DNA of 54,544 bases from positions 45,755-100,298 of the forward strand of contig VXPW01000051.1 of the NCBI GenBank assembly GCA_009839325.1, read 5' to 3'. Made by a program: the position numbers and the translations under genes. Each line of letters begins with the position of its first letter. Within the stretch, counting starts at the first letter, position 1. A model generated the notes under the pieces. It worked only from the letters and a program-made list of their open reading frames with translations. It did not search any database and had not been told where the DNA came from. Below, in pieces: positions 35,678 through 44,036 of this stretch. The stretch is from Rhodospirillales bacterium (GTDB lineage: Bacteria; Pseudomonadota; Alphaproteobacteria; TMED109).

Positions 35678-37279
35678 ATGTCTGAGCGTCGCTACAAGTT
35701 CTGGGGATGGGGGTACGAGGATCAAGTTCCGGAGGCTGGAGAAGCCGTGGCCACCGTTGCAAGAGTGTCCGAACTCACCGGAGTCAGGCCCGGAAGGAAG
35801 ATGAAATGGCCCGCGCTTGATCGCGTAACGCTGCCTGACGCGCGAATTCAGCCGCCCTCAGCTCTTGTCAGCATCGTGTCCACCAACGCGCATGACCGGG
35901 CCGCGCACACGTACGGCAAATCGTTCCCGGACTATATCCGAGCGTTTTGCCACGATTTCAAGTGTGCCCCGGATCTCGTCACGTGGCCGAGAAACGAGCG
36001 CGATGTGGTTGCCGTTCTGGACTGGGCCTCCGACACCAATGTGGCGGTCATCCCCTTTGGTGGGGGATCGAGCGTGGTCGGCGGAGTGGAACCTGCCGTG
36101 GGCGAAGGGTTTGCCGGCACGATCAGCATGGACTTGCGGAAACTCAACCGGGTGACTGACGTGGATGTCGCGGCTCGCGCTGCCCGTATCGAAGCCGGCG
36201 CTCTCGGACCTGTGCTGGAACGACAACTCAAACCGCATGGCCTGACCCTTCGGCACTTTCCGCAGTCTTTCGAGTTCTCGACTCTGGGAGGCTGGATCGC
36301 GACCAGATCCGGCGGTCACTTTGCGACATTGCAGACCCATATCGAGGATGCCATTGAATCACTTCGGGTCGTATCCCCGCGCGGTACGTTGGAAACCCGT
36401 CGTTTGCCGGGTTCGGGAGCAGGGCCGAGCCCCGATCGTCTCTTCGCTGGTTCGGAGGGGGCACTCGGCGTCATTACGTCTGCGTGGATGCGCGTGGTGC
36501 CCCGCCCGGTCCATCGCCGAAGCACCGCCGTGTGGTTTGAGCAGTTCCTCGACGCGGCCAGCGCTGCGCAGGGAGTGGTTCAGGCCGGTTTGTGGCCGGC
36601 GAATTGCCGCGTGATCGACGCGGAAGAAGCGCGGCTCACGGGGGTCGGTGATGGCAGCCGTCATCTGCTGGTTCTGGGGTTCGAGAACGCGAATCACCCG
36701 GTTGATACGTGGATGAAAGAGGCACTCAAGTGCACCGCCGGATTCGGTGGGATCTCCGACGAGGGCATCGGGGACGCTCCTAATCGAAGTGGCGCCGCGG
36801 GGACCTGGCGAGAAGCTTTCATGGGTGCACCCTTCGTGCGTGAGACGTTGATCGCCCATGGCTTTATCGTGGACGCGGTCGAAACGGCGATTACTTGGGA
36901 CCGGTTTCCAGAATTTCACCGCGCGGTCAGAGACAGCATTGGAGACGCGATTCTTCGCGTAACCGGCGCACCGGGACATGTCACGTGCCGGTTCACGCAT
37001 GTTTATGCTGACGGCCCCGCACCCTACTTCACATTCCATGCGAAAGCACCGGAAGGCGGTGCCATCCAGGCCTGGCGAGCGATCAAGGCGGCGGCCAGCG
37101 AAGCGTTGCTGGCTGCGGGCGGGACGATTACCCATCATCATGCGGTGGGGCGCGATCACATGCCGTGGTACACGAAGCAACGTCCAGCACTCTTTGGATG
37201 CGCACTCGCGGCGGCGAAGAAGGAACTGGATCCGGCCGGAATTCTCAATCCAGGTGTGTTGATCGGGCACGGGTCATGA
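35678..37279 (+). CDS. FAD-binding oxidase, alkylglycerone-phosphate-synthase-like
   Basis: This 533-residue protein belongs to the vanillyl-alcohol-oxidase FAD family. The N-terminal YKFWGWGYEDQV segment matches alkyldihydroxyacetone-phosphate synthases. The FAD pyrophosphate loop is PFGGGSSVVGGVEPA, followed by FSTLGGWIATRSGGH. The C-terminal THHHAVGRDHMPWY matches the HHH-type active-site segment of that enzyme. Eukaryotic AGPS makes the ether bond of plasmalogens; bacterial homologues are poorly characterised. The ATG at 35678 is preferred, since the 80 codons upstream overlap the divergent gene and lack similarity. The stop overlaps the next start by four bases. Confidence 0.85.
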   Translation: MSERRYKFWGWGYEDQVPEAGEAVATVARVSELTGVRPGRKMKWPALDRVTLPDARIQPPSALVSIVSTNAHDRAAHTYGKSFPDYIRAFCHDFKCAPDLVTWPRNERDVVAVLDWASDTNVAVIPFGGGSSVVGGVEPAVGEGFAGTISMDLRKLNRVTDVDVAARAARIEAGALGPVLERQLKPHGLTLRHFPQSFEFSTLGGWIATRSGGHFATLQTHIEDAIESLRVVSPRGTLETRRLPGSGAGPSPDRLFAGSEGALGVITSAWMRVVPRPVHRRSTAVWFEQFLDAASAAQGVVQAGLWPANCRVIDAEEARLTGVGDGSRHLLVLGFENANHPVDTWMKEALKCTAGFGGISDEGIGDAPNRSGAAGTWREAFMGAPFVRETLIAHGFIVDAVETAITWDRFPEFHRAVRDSIGDAILRVTGAPGHVTCRFTHVYADGPAPYFTFHAKAPEGGAIQAWRAIKAAASEALLAAGGTITHHHAVGRDHMPWYTKQRPALFGCALAAAKKELDPAGILNPGVLIGHGS

Positions 37280-38238
37280 AGTTCGCGCTACCTGCCGTCG
37301 CCGCGATCCTGTTGTCCGGCCCCGTCGCCGCCGAGCCCTTTGCTGACTGGCTAGATGGCGTGCGCGCCGAAGCGCTGGCCAACGGGGTCGGGCAGTCGAC
37401 GTTGGACGCTGCCCTCCGAGATCTCAAGGGTCCGCTGCCGCGTGTGCTGGAACTCGACCGCAAGCAATGGAAAAGGGATGTGACCCTTGATTGGTATCTC
37501 AATCGAGTGATTAGTGACGAGCGTGTCGATAGAGGGCGCCAATTGGGCCGGCGTTACCGAAGTCTCCTGACACAGGTCGGTGAGCAATACGGGGTTCAGC
37601 CGCGTTTCATTTTGGCAATTTGGGGCATCGAGACCCATTACGGGAAAATTACCGGTGGGTTTCCGGTACTGGGCGCTCTGGCAACACTTGCCTTCGACGG
37701 CCGACGTCAGGATTTCTTTCGGGGCGAGCTCTTGGAAGCACTCAACATCGTGGCACAGGAACGCATGGAACCTGCTTCCATGCTCGGTTCATGGGCCGGC
37801 GCCATGGGACAAAGCCAATTCATGCCGACGAGCTTCAGCAACTTTGCACAGGACTACGATGGTGACGGGCGTCGGGACATCTGGACGTCGGAAGCCGACG
37901 TCTTCGCCTCCATCGCGTACTACCTCAAGCGTCACGGCTGGCGGGACGACATCACGTGGGGCAGGGGGGTCAAACTTCCTCCAGGCTTTGATCCGGATTT
38001 GATTGGCCTTGACGTCACGCGCACGATTCCCGAGTGGCAGGAGCTGGGGGTTCGGCGACTCAACGGAACCGACCTACCTACCCGGTCCCTGCCTGCGTCC
38101 GTAGTTGCCCCGGATTACCCGGAGGGGGACGCCTTCCTCGTATACGAGAACTTCCGGGTTACGCTGGCGTACAACCGGTCGAGCTTCTATGCCACCGCCG
38201 TGGGAATCCTGTCGGACCGAATTGCCCGGGGGCTCTGA
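37276..38238 (+). CDS. Lytic murein transglycosylase, MltB family
   Basis: This 320-residue periplasmic enzyme has a signal peptide (MKFALPAVAAILLSGPVAA) and the MltB catalytic domain. Glu119 in AIWGIETHYGK is the likely catalytic acid, followed by GSWAGAMGQSQFMPTSF and DYDGDGRRDIW. It cleaves peptidoglycan to 1,6-anhydromuropeptides. No lipobox is present, so it is probably soluble in the periplasm. It starts with ATGA overlapping the AGPS-like gene and is followed by rlpA, another septal transglycosylase. Confidence 0.93.
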   Translation: MKFALPAVAAILLSGPVAAEPFADWLDGVRAEALANGVGQSTLDAALRDLKGPLPRVLELDRKQWKRDVTLDWYLNRVISDERVDRGRQLGRRYRSLLTQVGEQYGVQPRFILAIWGIETHYGKITGGFPVLGALATLAFDGRRQDFFRGELLEALNIVAQERMEPASMLGSWAGAMGQSQFMPTSFSNFAQDYDGDGRRDIWTSEADVFASIAYYLKRHGWRDDITWGRGVKLPPGFDPDLIGLDVTRTIPEWQELGVRRLNGTDLPTRSLPASVVAPDYPEGDAFLVYENFRVTLAYNRSSFYATAVGILSDRIARGL

Positions 38239-38239
38239 G

Positions 38240-39025
38240 ATGCATCTGGCAACGGTTTTCACGATGTTCATGTGCGCAGCGCTGTTGGTGTCGGCGTGCA
38301 GCAGGCCTGCACCGGTGGTGATGCCGCAAAGTGTGCCGCAGGGCGCGCCGCAAGTCTCGAGCAGTGGCGGAATCTACAAGGTCGGAGCGCCCTATACCGT
38401 TGCAGGTCGTCGGTACACGCCCAGGGTTCAGCCGAACTATCAAGCAGAGGGGCTGGCCTCGTGGTACGGACCGAAATTTCACGGAAAACGGACAGCCAAC
38501 GGCGAGATTTTCGATCAGTACGCGCTCACCGCCGCGCATAAGACCTTGCCGTTGCCCAGTAAGGTGCGGGTTACCAACCTTGACAACGGTCGCCAGCTCG
38601 TGGTGAGGGTCAATGACCGGGGGCCGTTCGTTGGAGACCGCATCATCGATCTCTCTCGCCGGTCAGCCCAGTTGCTCGGCGTCGAAAAAGTCGGGGTGGC
38701 GCCGGTACGCCTTGAACTGCTGGATAGCGGCCCGCATCTCCTGACCGAACCGCTGCAGCGAGGGCAGGAGGCACAAGAACCCGGGATGCCAGTCAGGACG
38801 GGCCGCGTATACGTCCAGGTGGGTGCCTTTCGACTCCCCGACAATGCCCAGCGGCTTGCCTGGAGACTGTCGCAGTTCGGTGATGCAAGCATCCACGTGA
38901 GCGAGAATCGCCGGTGGCATCGGGTGCGATTCGGCCCGTTCGTATCTGCCCGAGAAGCGGACGTGTTCGTCCAGAGGCTGGAGCGTGCAGGGTACCTTCC
39001 GAATGTGGTGGTCCAAATCCGTTAG
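38240..39025 (+). CDS. rlpA: RlpA-type septal lytic transglycosylase lipoprotein with SPOR domain
   Basis: This 261-residue lipoprotein has the lipobox LLVSAC (Cys20), a double-psi beta-barrel domain (GLASWYGPKFHGKRTANGEI to VNDRGPFVGDRIIDLSRRSA) and a C-terminal SPOR domain from about residue 187 (VYVQVGAFRLPDNAQRLA). SPOR domains bind denuded glycan at the septum, so the protein probably acts at division sites. It begins one base after the mltB-like stop and is probably co-transcribed with it. The usual alphaproteobacterial follow-on genes dacC and tmk are not present after it. Confidence 0.92.
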   Translation: MHLATVFTMFMCAALLVSACSRPAPVVMPQSVPQGAPQVSSSGGIYKVGAPYTVAGRRYTPRVQPNYQAEGLASWYGPKFHGKRTANGEIFDQYALTAAHKTLPLPSKVRVTNLDNGRQLVVRVNDRGPFVGDRIIDLSRRSAQLLGVEKVGVAPVRLELLDSGPHLLTEPLQRGQEAQEPGMPVRTGRVYVQVGAFRLPDNAQRLAWRLSQFGDASIHVSENRRWHRVRFGPFVSAREADVFVQRLERAGYLPNVVVQIR

Positions 39026-39048
39026 CAATCTCGAACTGTATTTCGATA

Positions 39049-39071
39049 ACCCGGCAGAACCGTCGCCGGGT
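39049..39071 (+). terminator. Hairpin terminator candidate after rlpA
   Basis: ACCCGGC (39049-39055) and GCCGGGT (39065-39071) form a perfect seven-base-pair stem with a nine-base loop, 23 bases after the rlpA stop and before the convergent porin gene. It is followed by an A/T-rich stretch (GAAAATTCT) rather than a clean T run. Confidence 0.55.
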
Positions 39072-39195
39072 CAGTGAAAATTCTCCCAACACCTGCCCGG
39101 TCGCGCTCTACGGCACCATCACCGGTAAGGAAGTGAATGGAGGGCGAAAAACTTCCGCCAAGAGCTAGGCCGGGACAATTGCTCTAATGTACCAA

Positions 39196-40449
39196 TCACT
39201 TATACAAATTGAAGTAATGGCGAATGTTCACATTGAACCTTGCATTCCACTTGTCGTTACCATTGGCGCCGAAGTCGCCGACGCCATTGAACACGTTTCC
39301 GTAGGCATCGCCATCGTTCCCGACGAAATAGTTGCCGTCGGAGAAAGCGAGGTCGGTGTAGATGTACCAACCAGCCCAATTCCACACGGCTCCCAAGGTC
39401 AATAAAGAGCTATCGTTGAATTCGTCATGTTGCTTCACAATGGAGCTCCACTCCAGATATGGCGTCACGCTGTGAAGCTGGTCAAAGCCGGACGTATCGA
39501 TCCCTTGGTACTGGAGAGATATGGACGGTATCCATGCCTCGGAGGCGACGGGCCAGGCAAAGTTGAAGGCGCCCATGGGTATGAGATCGACCGATCCCCA
39601 CGGGGGGGTGTTGGTGATGTCGTACTCGTAATACGACAATTGCGAGGCCACCTTGATATTGCCGAACGTGGTGGCCCCGTGGACGGAAGCGGCGACATGG
39701 TCGGCACTGCTACTGCCGACGTTTTGCCCTTTCAGCCTTCCGTACTGGACGGAGGCTCCGATATCCCCAAATCCATCGATCGCATATTCGGCGCGCAGAT
39801 TGATCTGGCCGTCCTCTGTGAAGCCGTGCTCAAGGGCTTCCCCCCAGCCGATAGTGCCGTCTGTGGCCACGCGCTCGGTCCAAAGCACCGGATCGTAGCT
39901 GTAACGCGCACTGTCTACGCTGGATCCATCCCAGTGACCTTCATCCTCGAGAAAATAGGCGACATCGACCGTGAGGTCGCCAATGGACTTTGTCCACCTG
40001 ACTCCAAGATCCATGTCGTCGATGAGGCCGACGTAGTAATGCTGATCAAAGAACCAGCTCGACGATATACCGTAGTTTCCAGGGCCAAACGGAGCACGCA
40101 CGATTCCAGCTCGCACGGTACCTAATCCGTCGGAACTGTAGCCCAGCCAAGCAGTGTGCATCATGCTGTAGTCGTAGCTTGGCTCATTGTAGTACCGGTA
40201 CTCAACCCGGCCGGTAAGGTTGTTGTAATTGAGGTCAGCGTCGATCCGGAACACTTCCAGACGCATGGATCCGATGTTGTCGCCGCGGTCATCAGTGTAG
40301 TCGCCGTAAATCCAGTTCAAGCCCAGAGCGCCGCCAACCTTGATCGGGCTGTCTTCGGCGGTTGCTTTCCCAGCCAATACCATGGAGAGAGCGAGGCACA
40401 GGGCGGCGATTCCGATGCTCAGCGATTTGCCTGTCTTTGCTTCTGGCAT
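39196..40449 (-). CDS. Porin-like outer-membrane beta-barrel protein
   Basis: This 417-residue protein has a signal peptide (about residues 1-31, ending GKATA) and an alternating polar/aromatic pattern through the whole mature part: LEVFRIDADLNYNNLTGRVE, GYSSDGLGTVRAGIVRAPFG and FNVNIRHYFNLYK. Such features fit a 16- or 18-stranded outer-membrane barrel for small solutes. The C-terminus ends in Lys after FNLY instead of the usual terminal aromatic. The start ATG 40449 was chosen for the signal peptide; the frame continues upstream. The family could not be named more exactly. Confidence 0.8.
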   Translation of the reverse strand: MPEAKTGKSLSIGIAALCLALSMVLAGKATAEDSPIKVGGALGLNWIYGDYTDDRGDNIGSMRLEVFRIDADLNYNNLTGRVEYRYYNEPSYDYSMMHTAWLGYSSDGLGTVRAGIVRAPFGPGNYGISSSWFFDQHYYVGLIDDMDLGVRWTKSIGDLTVDVAYFLEDEGHWDGSSVDSARYSYDPVLWTERVATDGTIGWGEALEHGFTEDGQINLRAEYAIDGFGDIGASVQYGRLKGQNVGSSSADHVAASVHGATTFGNIKVASQLSYYEYDITNTPPWGSVDLIPMGAFNFAWPVASEAWIPSISLQYQGIDTSGFDQLHSVTPYLEWSSIVKQHDEFNDSSLLTLGAVWNWAGWYIYTDLAFSDGNYFVGNDGDAYGNVFNGVGDFGANGNDKWNARFNVNIRHYFNLYK

Positions 40450-40857
40450 GGTTTGTTCCACCTTATGGAAATCAGGGTTTATGCCGATTGGACCTCGTTG
40501 CGATCGTGCGAGGTGCCCCGTCAAGTGGACGAAGAGTTACTTAAGTTTCGGCGCTCCGCACATCATTGACAACATCCAGCGGTATCACATCAATGGATGT
40601 TCCGCAAGGAAGATCGGTTTGGTTCTTCGCATAGGTCACGGCTGCAAAGCTCCTCAATGCTGCCTTGAGTCGGGCAATAGAAATCGTGTAATAGATGTGT
40701 AAATAATAGGATAGAGATGAAACCTAAATATGCTTCGATATTGTCATAATCCTCATTATGCGCACATAAGGTGTATCTGAACGCACCCTCCTTCGGCAAC
40801 GGTGACATTTGTACTCTCTTCCAACCAGTCACTCGTGTCGTTCCCAAACGCATTGGG
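40450..40857. other. Long AT-rich leader upstream of the porin gene
   Basis: This 408-base region between the porin start and the end of the membrane-protein gene (both on the minus strand) has no supported gene. Positions 40655-40790 are markedly AT-rich for this DNA, suggesting a promoter region or a long 5' leader. A 104-codon minus-strand frame at 40590-40904 has no recognisable domain. Confidence 0.5.
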
Positions 40858-41433
40858 TCACATTCCGTAGACAGCCTCTGCAGCGAACACGAACAGTGCT
40901 TCAATGGCCAAGCAGCTTCCGATGGTTACGCGGGCCAGAACGCTCTGGTAGGTCCTCCAGAGCCAAACAAGGAGCCCCGCGCAAAGCAGGAACTCGGCGG
41001 GAGCCAGGACGGCGGCCCCGTAACGCACATCCCAGTAGGAAAACGGACTCATGTATGTCCAGTCGGAGAACGGCCAGAATGGCGGATGACCGTCGCCTGC
41101 ATGGAGTGGTATGTCCGTGAGCACATGCAGGATCGCGGCTCCCGCGAAGGCGGCGGCCCATCGGTGCCTCGTCAGGAGCCCAAAGGCCGCGCATGCGAGG
41201 AAAATCGGGATCGAGTTCGAGACCGCAAAGATTTCTTGCCAGAAATCCGTGAAATAGTCCGTACCAAAGATCTGTTGGCCGGTTCGACCCACCACCCACC
41301 CCTGCCAAAGCACCATGGCGATGATGGTGGCGTCGGGAAGAAAAGCGCCGACGAAAGCGGCGGCGTTTCTGGACTTCATGCCAGGGCGACCGCAGGCTGC
41401 GAGTCCCATGAGCAGGTGCGCTGGCGTGTTCAT
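40858..41433 (-). CDS. Small membrane protein with conserved His/Asp residues
   Basis: This 191-residue protein of unknown function has about five hydrophobic segments. It starts MNTPAHLLMGLAACGRPGMK, with an N-terminal His, then GAFLPDATIIAMVLWQGW and later ILHVLTDIPLHAGDGHPPFW. The spaced His and Asp residues resemble the YdjM/LexA-regulated membrane-bound metal-dependent hydrolase family. Close alphaproteobacterial relatives are often labelled CobQ-like without good reason. There is no cobalamin gene nearby. It lies 34 bases after the histidine kinase on the same strand and could be the last gene of that operon. Confidence 0.7.
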   Translation of the reverse strand: MNTPAHLLMGLAACGRPGMKSRNAAAFVGAFLPDATIIAMVLWQGWVVGRTGQQIFGTDYFTDFWQEIFAVSNSIPIFLACAAFGLLTRHRWAAAFAGAAILHVLTDIPLHAGDGHPPFWPFSDWTYMSPFSYWDVRYGAAVLAPAEFLLCAGLLVWLWRTYQSVLARVTIGSCLAIEALFVFAAEAVYGM

Positions 41434-41467
41434 CGGTTGACCGCCAAGACCACTGGCGTTAACGCGG

Positions 41468-42796
41468 TTACAGCGGAATTCGGAACAGGGCGCGCAATCC
41501 CCCTGCTGGCGAGTCCGCTAATTCGATTTCCCCGCCGTGACTTCGTGCAATATCCCGGGCAATCGTGAGTCCAAGACCGGTTCCTCCGGACATTGTTCCG
41601 TTATCGAGCTGCCGGAACGGTTTGAAGGCTTCTTCACGTTGATCAGCGCGAATTCCTGGTCCATCGTCATCAATCACGATATGGGCACCATCCTTTTGTT
41701 GTGTCAGGCTGACCTCCAGCCGGTGTCCTTGCCGCATCGCATTTTCGACGAGATTCGTAATGGCCCGACGGACTGCTCCCGCCCGAATACGTGCACGTAT
41801 TGGCTCGCACTGATTGAGCTCGATGCGGCCGGAACCATCGTCCAGTCGCACGACGACGTTGCGCAATAGTTCGGCTAGGTCAACGTTGTCAGGGGCCTCC
41901 TCCCCTTCTCCCTGCGCAAACGCGAGATAGGATTCAATCATGAATTCCATTTCGTCCAGATCGGCTTTCATGCTGTTCCGGTCATCAGTGTCACCCAGCA
42001 ATTCCAGCTGTAGACGAAGCCGCGTAACGAGGGTCCGCAAATCGTGGCTTACTCCCGCCAGGAACTCGGTGCGTTGTTCGATTTGAGCCTGGATCCGATC
42101 CCGCATCGTCAGAAATTCCTGCGCCACTCTTCGGACCTCCGTGGCGCCTCGAACAACAAGCGGGGCATGAGTGTCACCACGACCGAAGCGTTCAGCTGCT
42201 CTGGCGACGGCGCGAAGCGGAAGGACCTGTTGCCGCAAGAAATAGACAGCCAGCACAAATGCGAGAACCGAGCTCATAATCATCAGCGAGATAAAGATAT
42301 TGGTCGTGGAACTCGAGACATGCTCGATTGGCGCGACGACGGTCAGGACACCTGACGGCAGCTCCACCTGCACCTTCACCGCGTCATCACGCGATCGGGT
42401 GTCATACCGGTAAGCGTAATCGAGTCTTCTGCCGAGCATCCGTTCCAGCGCGTAGTCCAGATAACTGTCGGCCGGATGCAGGCGACCCGCGTCCAGGGTG
42501 TCACCGGGCTCGAAGTGAAGTCGGATATTGAAAGCCTCCTGACTCTGGCTGATGATCGCGTCCGACCGATCGGGGGCATTGGCAATCTGTTTGCTGATCG
42601 AGTTGAGTTGATTGGCAAACTGGTATGCGAGCTGGCGCCCTACTTCCTCCCAGTGTTCTTCGTAGAAGATTGCCGCAAGGAGCAATTGCAGGAGCACCAA
42701 CGGCACGGCAACGATGACAAGTGCCCGTCCAAAGAACCCTCGTGGTAGTACGCGCCGTACTTCCAAACTGGGCCGCTCAAATGGCAGGAGCTTCAT
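41468..42796 (-). CDS. EnvZ-like sensor histidine kinase
   Basis: The protein has 442 residues: a membrane segment at about 24-44, a periplasmic loop, a second segment at about 167-187, a HAMP domain (LRAVARAAERFGRGDTHAPL), the dimerisation H-box around His251, and an HATPase with NLVENAMRQGH, DDDGPGI and GGTGLGLTIARDI. The H-box reads SHDLRTLVTRL: the proline normally at position 256 (as in HDLRTP) is Leu, encoded by CTC at 42029-42031. The start overlaps the response-regulator stop as ATGA. Its partner should be that regulator. The signal is unknown. Confidence 0.92.
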   Translation of the reverse strand: MKLLPFERPSLEVRRVLPRGFFGRALVIVAVPLVLLQLLLAAIFYEEHWEEVGRQLAYQFANQLNSISKQIANAPDRSDAIISQSQEAFNIRLHFEPGDTLDAGRLHPADSYLDYALERMLGRRLDYAYRYDTRSRDDAVKVQVELPSGVLTVVAPIEHVSSSTTNIFISLMIMSSVLAFVLAVYFLRQQVLPLRAVARAAERFGRGDTHAPLVVRGATEVRRVAQEFLTMRDRIQAQIEQRTEFLAGVSHDLRTLVTRLRLQLELLGDTDDRNSMKADLDEMEFMIESYLAFAQGEGEEAPDNVDLAELLRNVVVRLDDGSGRIELNQCEPIRARIRAGAVRRAITNLVENAMRQGHRLEVSLTQQKDGAHIVIDDDGPGIRADQREEAFKPFRQLDNGTMSGGTGLGLTIARDIARSHGGEIELADSPAGGLRALFRIPL

Positions 42797-43497
42797 CAGG
42801 GGCTCGCGCGAAGCGCATAACCAGTGCCGCGAATCGAGATGATGTGACGAGCTGACCGGGCGTTCTCGCCAAGCTTGCGTCGGAGACGGTTGATGCAAAC
42901 ATCGACGCTTCGCTCTCCAAGGGAGCTCTCGTGCCCGAGTTTGTCGCGCCTTACTGGTTTGCCGAGGGCCTTGGCCAAATGCCCGAGCACTTCACCCTCG
43001 CGTGCGGTGAGCATGACCGGTCCCGAACGATTCCAAAGGCGACGGCGTTCAAGGTCAAATCGGTACTCCCCGAAATGCACCCATCCTGGAGGGGCTACGG
43101 ACTTGACACGGCGCAGAAGGCTGGCGACACGTAACGAAAGCTCATGCGGATCGAATGGCTTCCCCATGTAGTCGTCCGCTCCTGCTTCCAGCCCCTCAAT
43201 CCGGTGCTTGGTTTCTTTCCGTGCAGTCAGAAACAGGATTGGCACGTTACCCAGCGCGCGCAGCGAACGCGCGAAGGTGAGCCCGTCTTCGCCTGGCATG
43301 CTTACGTCAAGCACGATCAGGTCATAGGCGATTCCCTTCAGGCGCTCCTTCGCTTCGCCGGCATCTCGAGCGACATCAACGAGATATCCCTGCCCGGAAA
43401 GATACCGCTGCAAGAGATTTCTCAGCCGTAAGTCATCGTCAACGACAAGCAGCCTGGAATCGAGCGACCGGGGCTTGGCATGCGGTGAGCTGCTCAC
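42796..43497 (-). CDS. OmpR-family response regulator (PetR-like)
   Basis: The protein has 233 residues. The receiver has acidic residues at 20-21 (LVVDDD), the phospho-acceptor Asp64 in IVLDVSMPGEDG and the conserved Lys in MGKPFDP. The C-terminal winged helix ends DVCINRLRRKLGENARSARH. It starts with GTG overlapping the MarR-like stop. The MarR/OmpR order beside ilvE resembles petP-petR of Rhodobacter capsulatus, where PetR is needed for respiratory growth. That equivalence is inferred from context and not proven here. Confidence 0.92.
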   Translation of the reverse strand: MSSSPHAKPRSLDSRLLVVDDDLRLRNLLQRYLSGQGYLVDVARDAGEAKERLKGIAYDLIVLDVSMPGEDGLTFARSLRALGNVPILFLTARKETKHRIEGLEAGADDYMGKPFDPHELSLRVASLLRRVKSVAPPGWVHFGEYRFDLERRRLWNRSGPVMLTAREGEVLGHLAKALGKPVRRDKLGHESSLGERSVDVCINRLRRKLGENARSARHIISIRGTGYALRASP

Positions 43498-43958
43498 AGC
43501 GTAGTTCCAATTCGTTCCCGATCATCCGGCTCCATGAGCGCTTCGAGAAACGCATGAACCGCTGCACTACCGCTTGGGCCAGCACGCTGCAAGGCAGACT
43601 CAATCCGCGCTCGTTGCGCATGAAGCAAGGACAGTTCGAGAGCGCGGCCAGCGTCGGTTAGGGTCAGGATGCCCCGCCGTCCATCAGTCGGATCCCGCCG
43701 CCGTTCCACCAGTCTTGCATCCATGAGTTCGCGGAGCACCCTGGTCAGGGCCTGCTTGGTAATTCCTAGCGTCGCCAGCAATTCGTGCACGGGAATGCTT
43801 CCGGCACGCTCGATAAAATAGAGCGCTCTATGGTGCGCGCGGCCGAGACCGCGACTAGCCAGCACGCGATCCGCATCGCCGGTAAATGCGCGGTAGCCGA
43901 AGAAAAGGCGTTCTGCGATTGCACGTGTAGCGAAGTCCGACATAAATGCGTCAGCCAT
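43494..43958 (-). CDS. MarR-family transcriptional regulator (PetP-like)
   Basis: This 154-residue dimeric winged-helix regulator has GLGRAHHRALYFIERAGSIP, then VHELLATLGITKQALTRVL as the recognition region, and ERRRDPTDGRRGILTLT as the wing. It is the first gene of a three-gene operon with the response regulator and kinase, all linked by four-base overlaps. In alphaproteobacteria a similar MarR protein (PetP) is paired with PetR. It is divergent from ilvE, and the roughly 80-base space between them contains two GGTAC copies that could be part of an operator. Confidence 0.87.
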   Translation of the reverse strand: MADAFMSDFATRAIAERLFFGYRAFTGDADRVLASRGLGRAHHRALYFIERAGSIPVHELLATLGITKQALTRVLRELMDARLVERRRDPTDGRRGILTLTDAGRALELSLLHAQRARIESALQRAGPSGSAAVHAFLEALMEPDDRERIGTTL

Positions 43959-44036
43959 GTTGACGTTTCTAGCGGTAAGGTACTACGATGCGGTCCTTTC
44001 CGGAACGGTACCAGTGATTCCTGCGGGGCACCTCCC

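Noticed and set aside
40590-40904. 104-codon minus-strand frame in the porin leader
   Set aside because: It overlaps the end of a real gene in another frame and shows no domain or conserved pattern.
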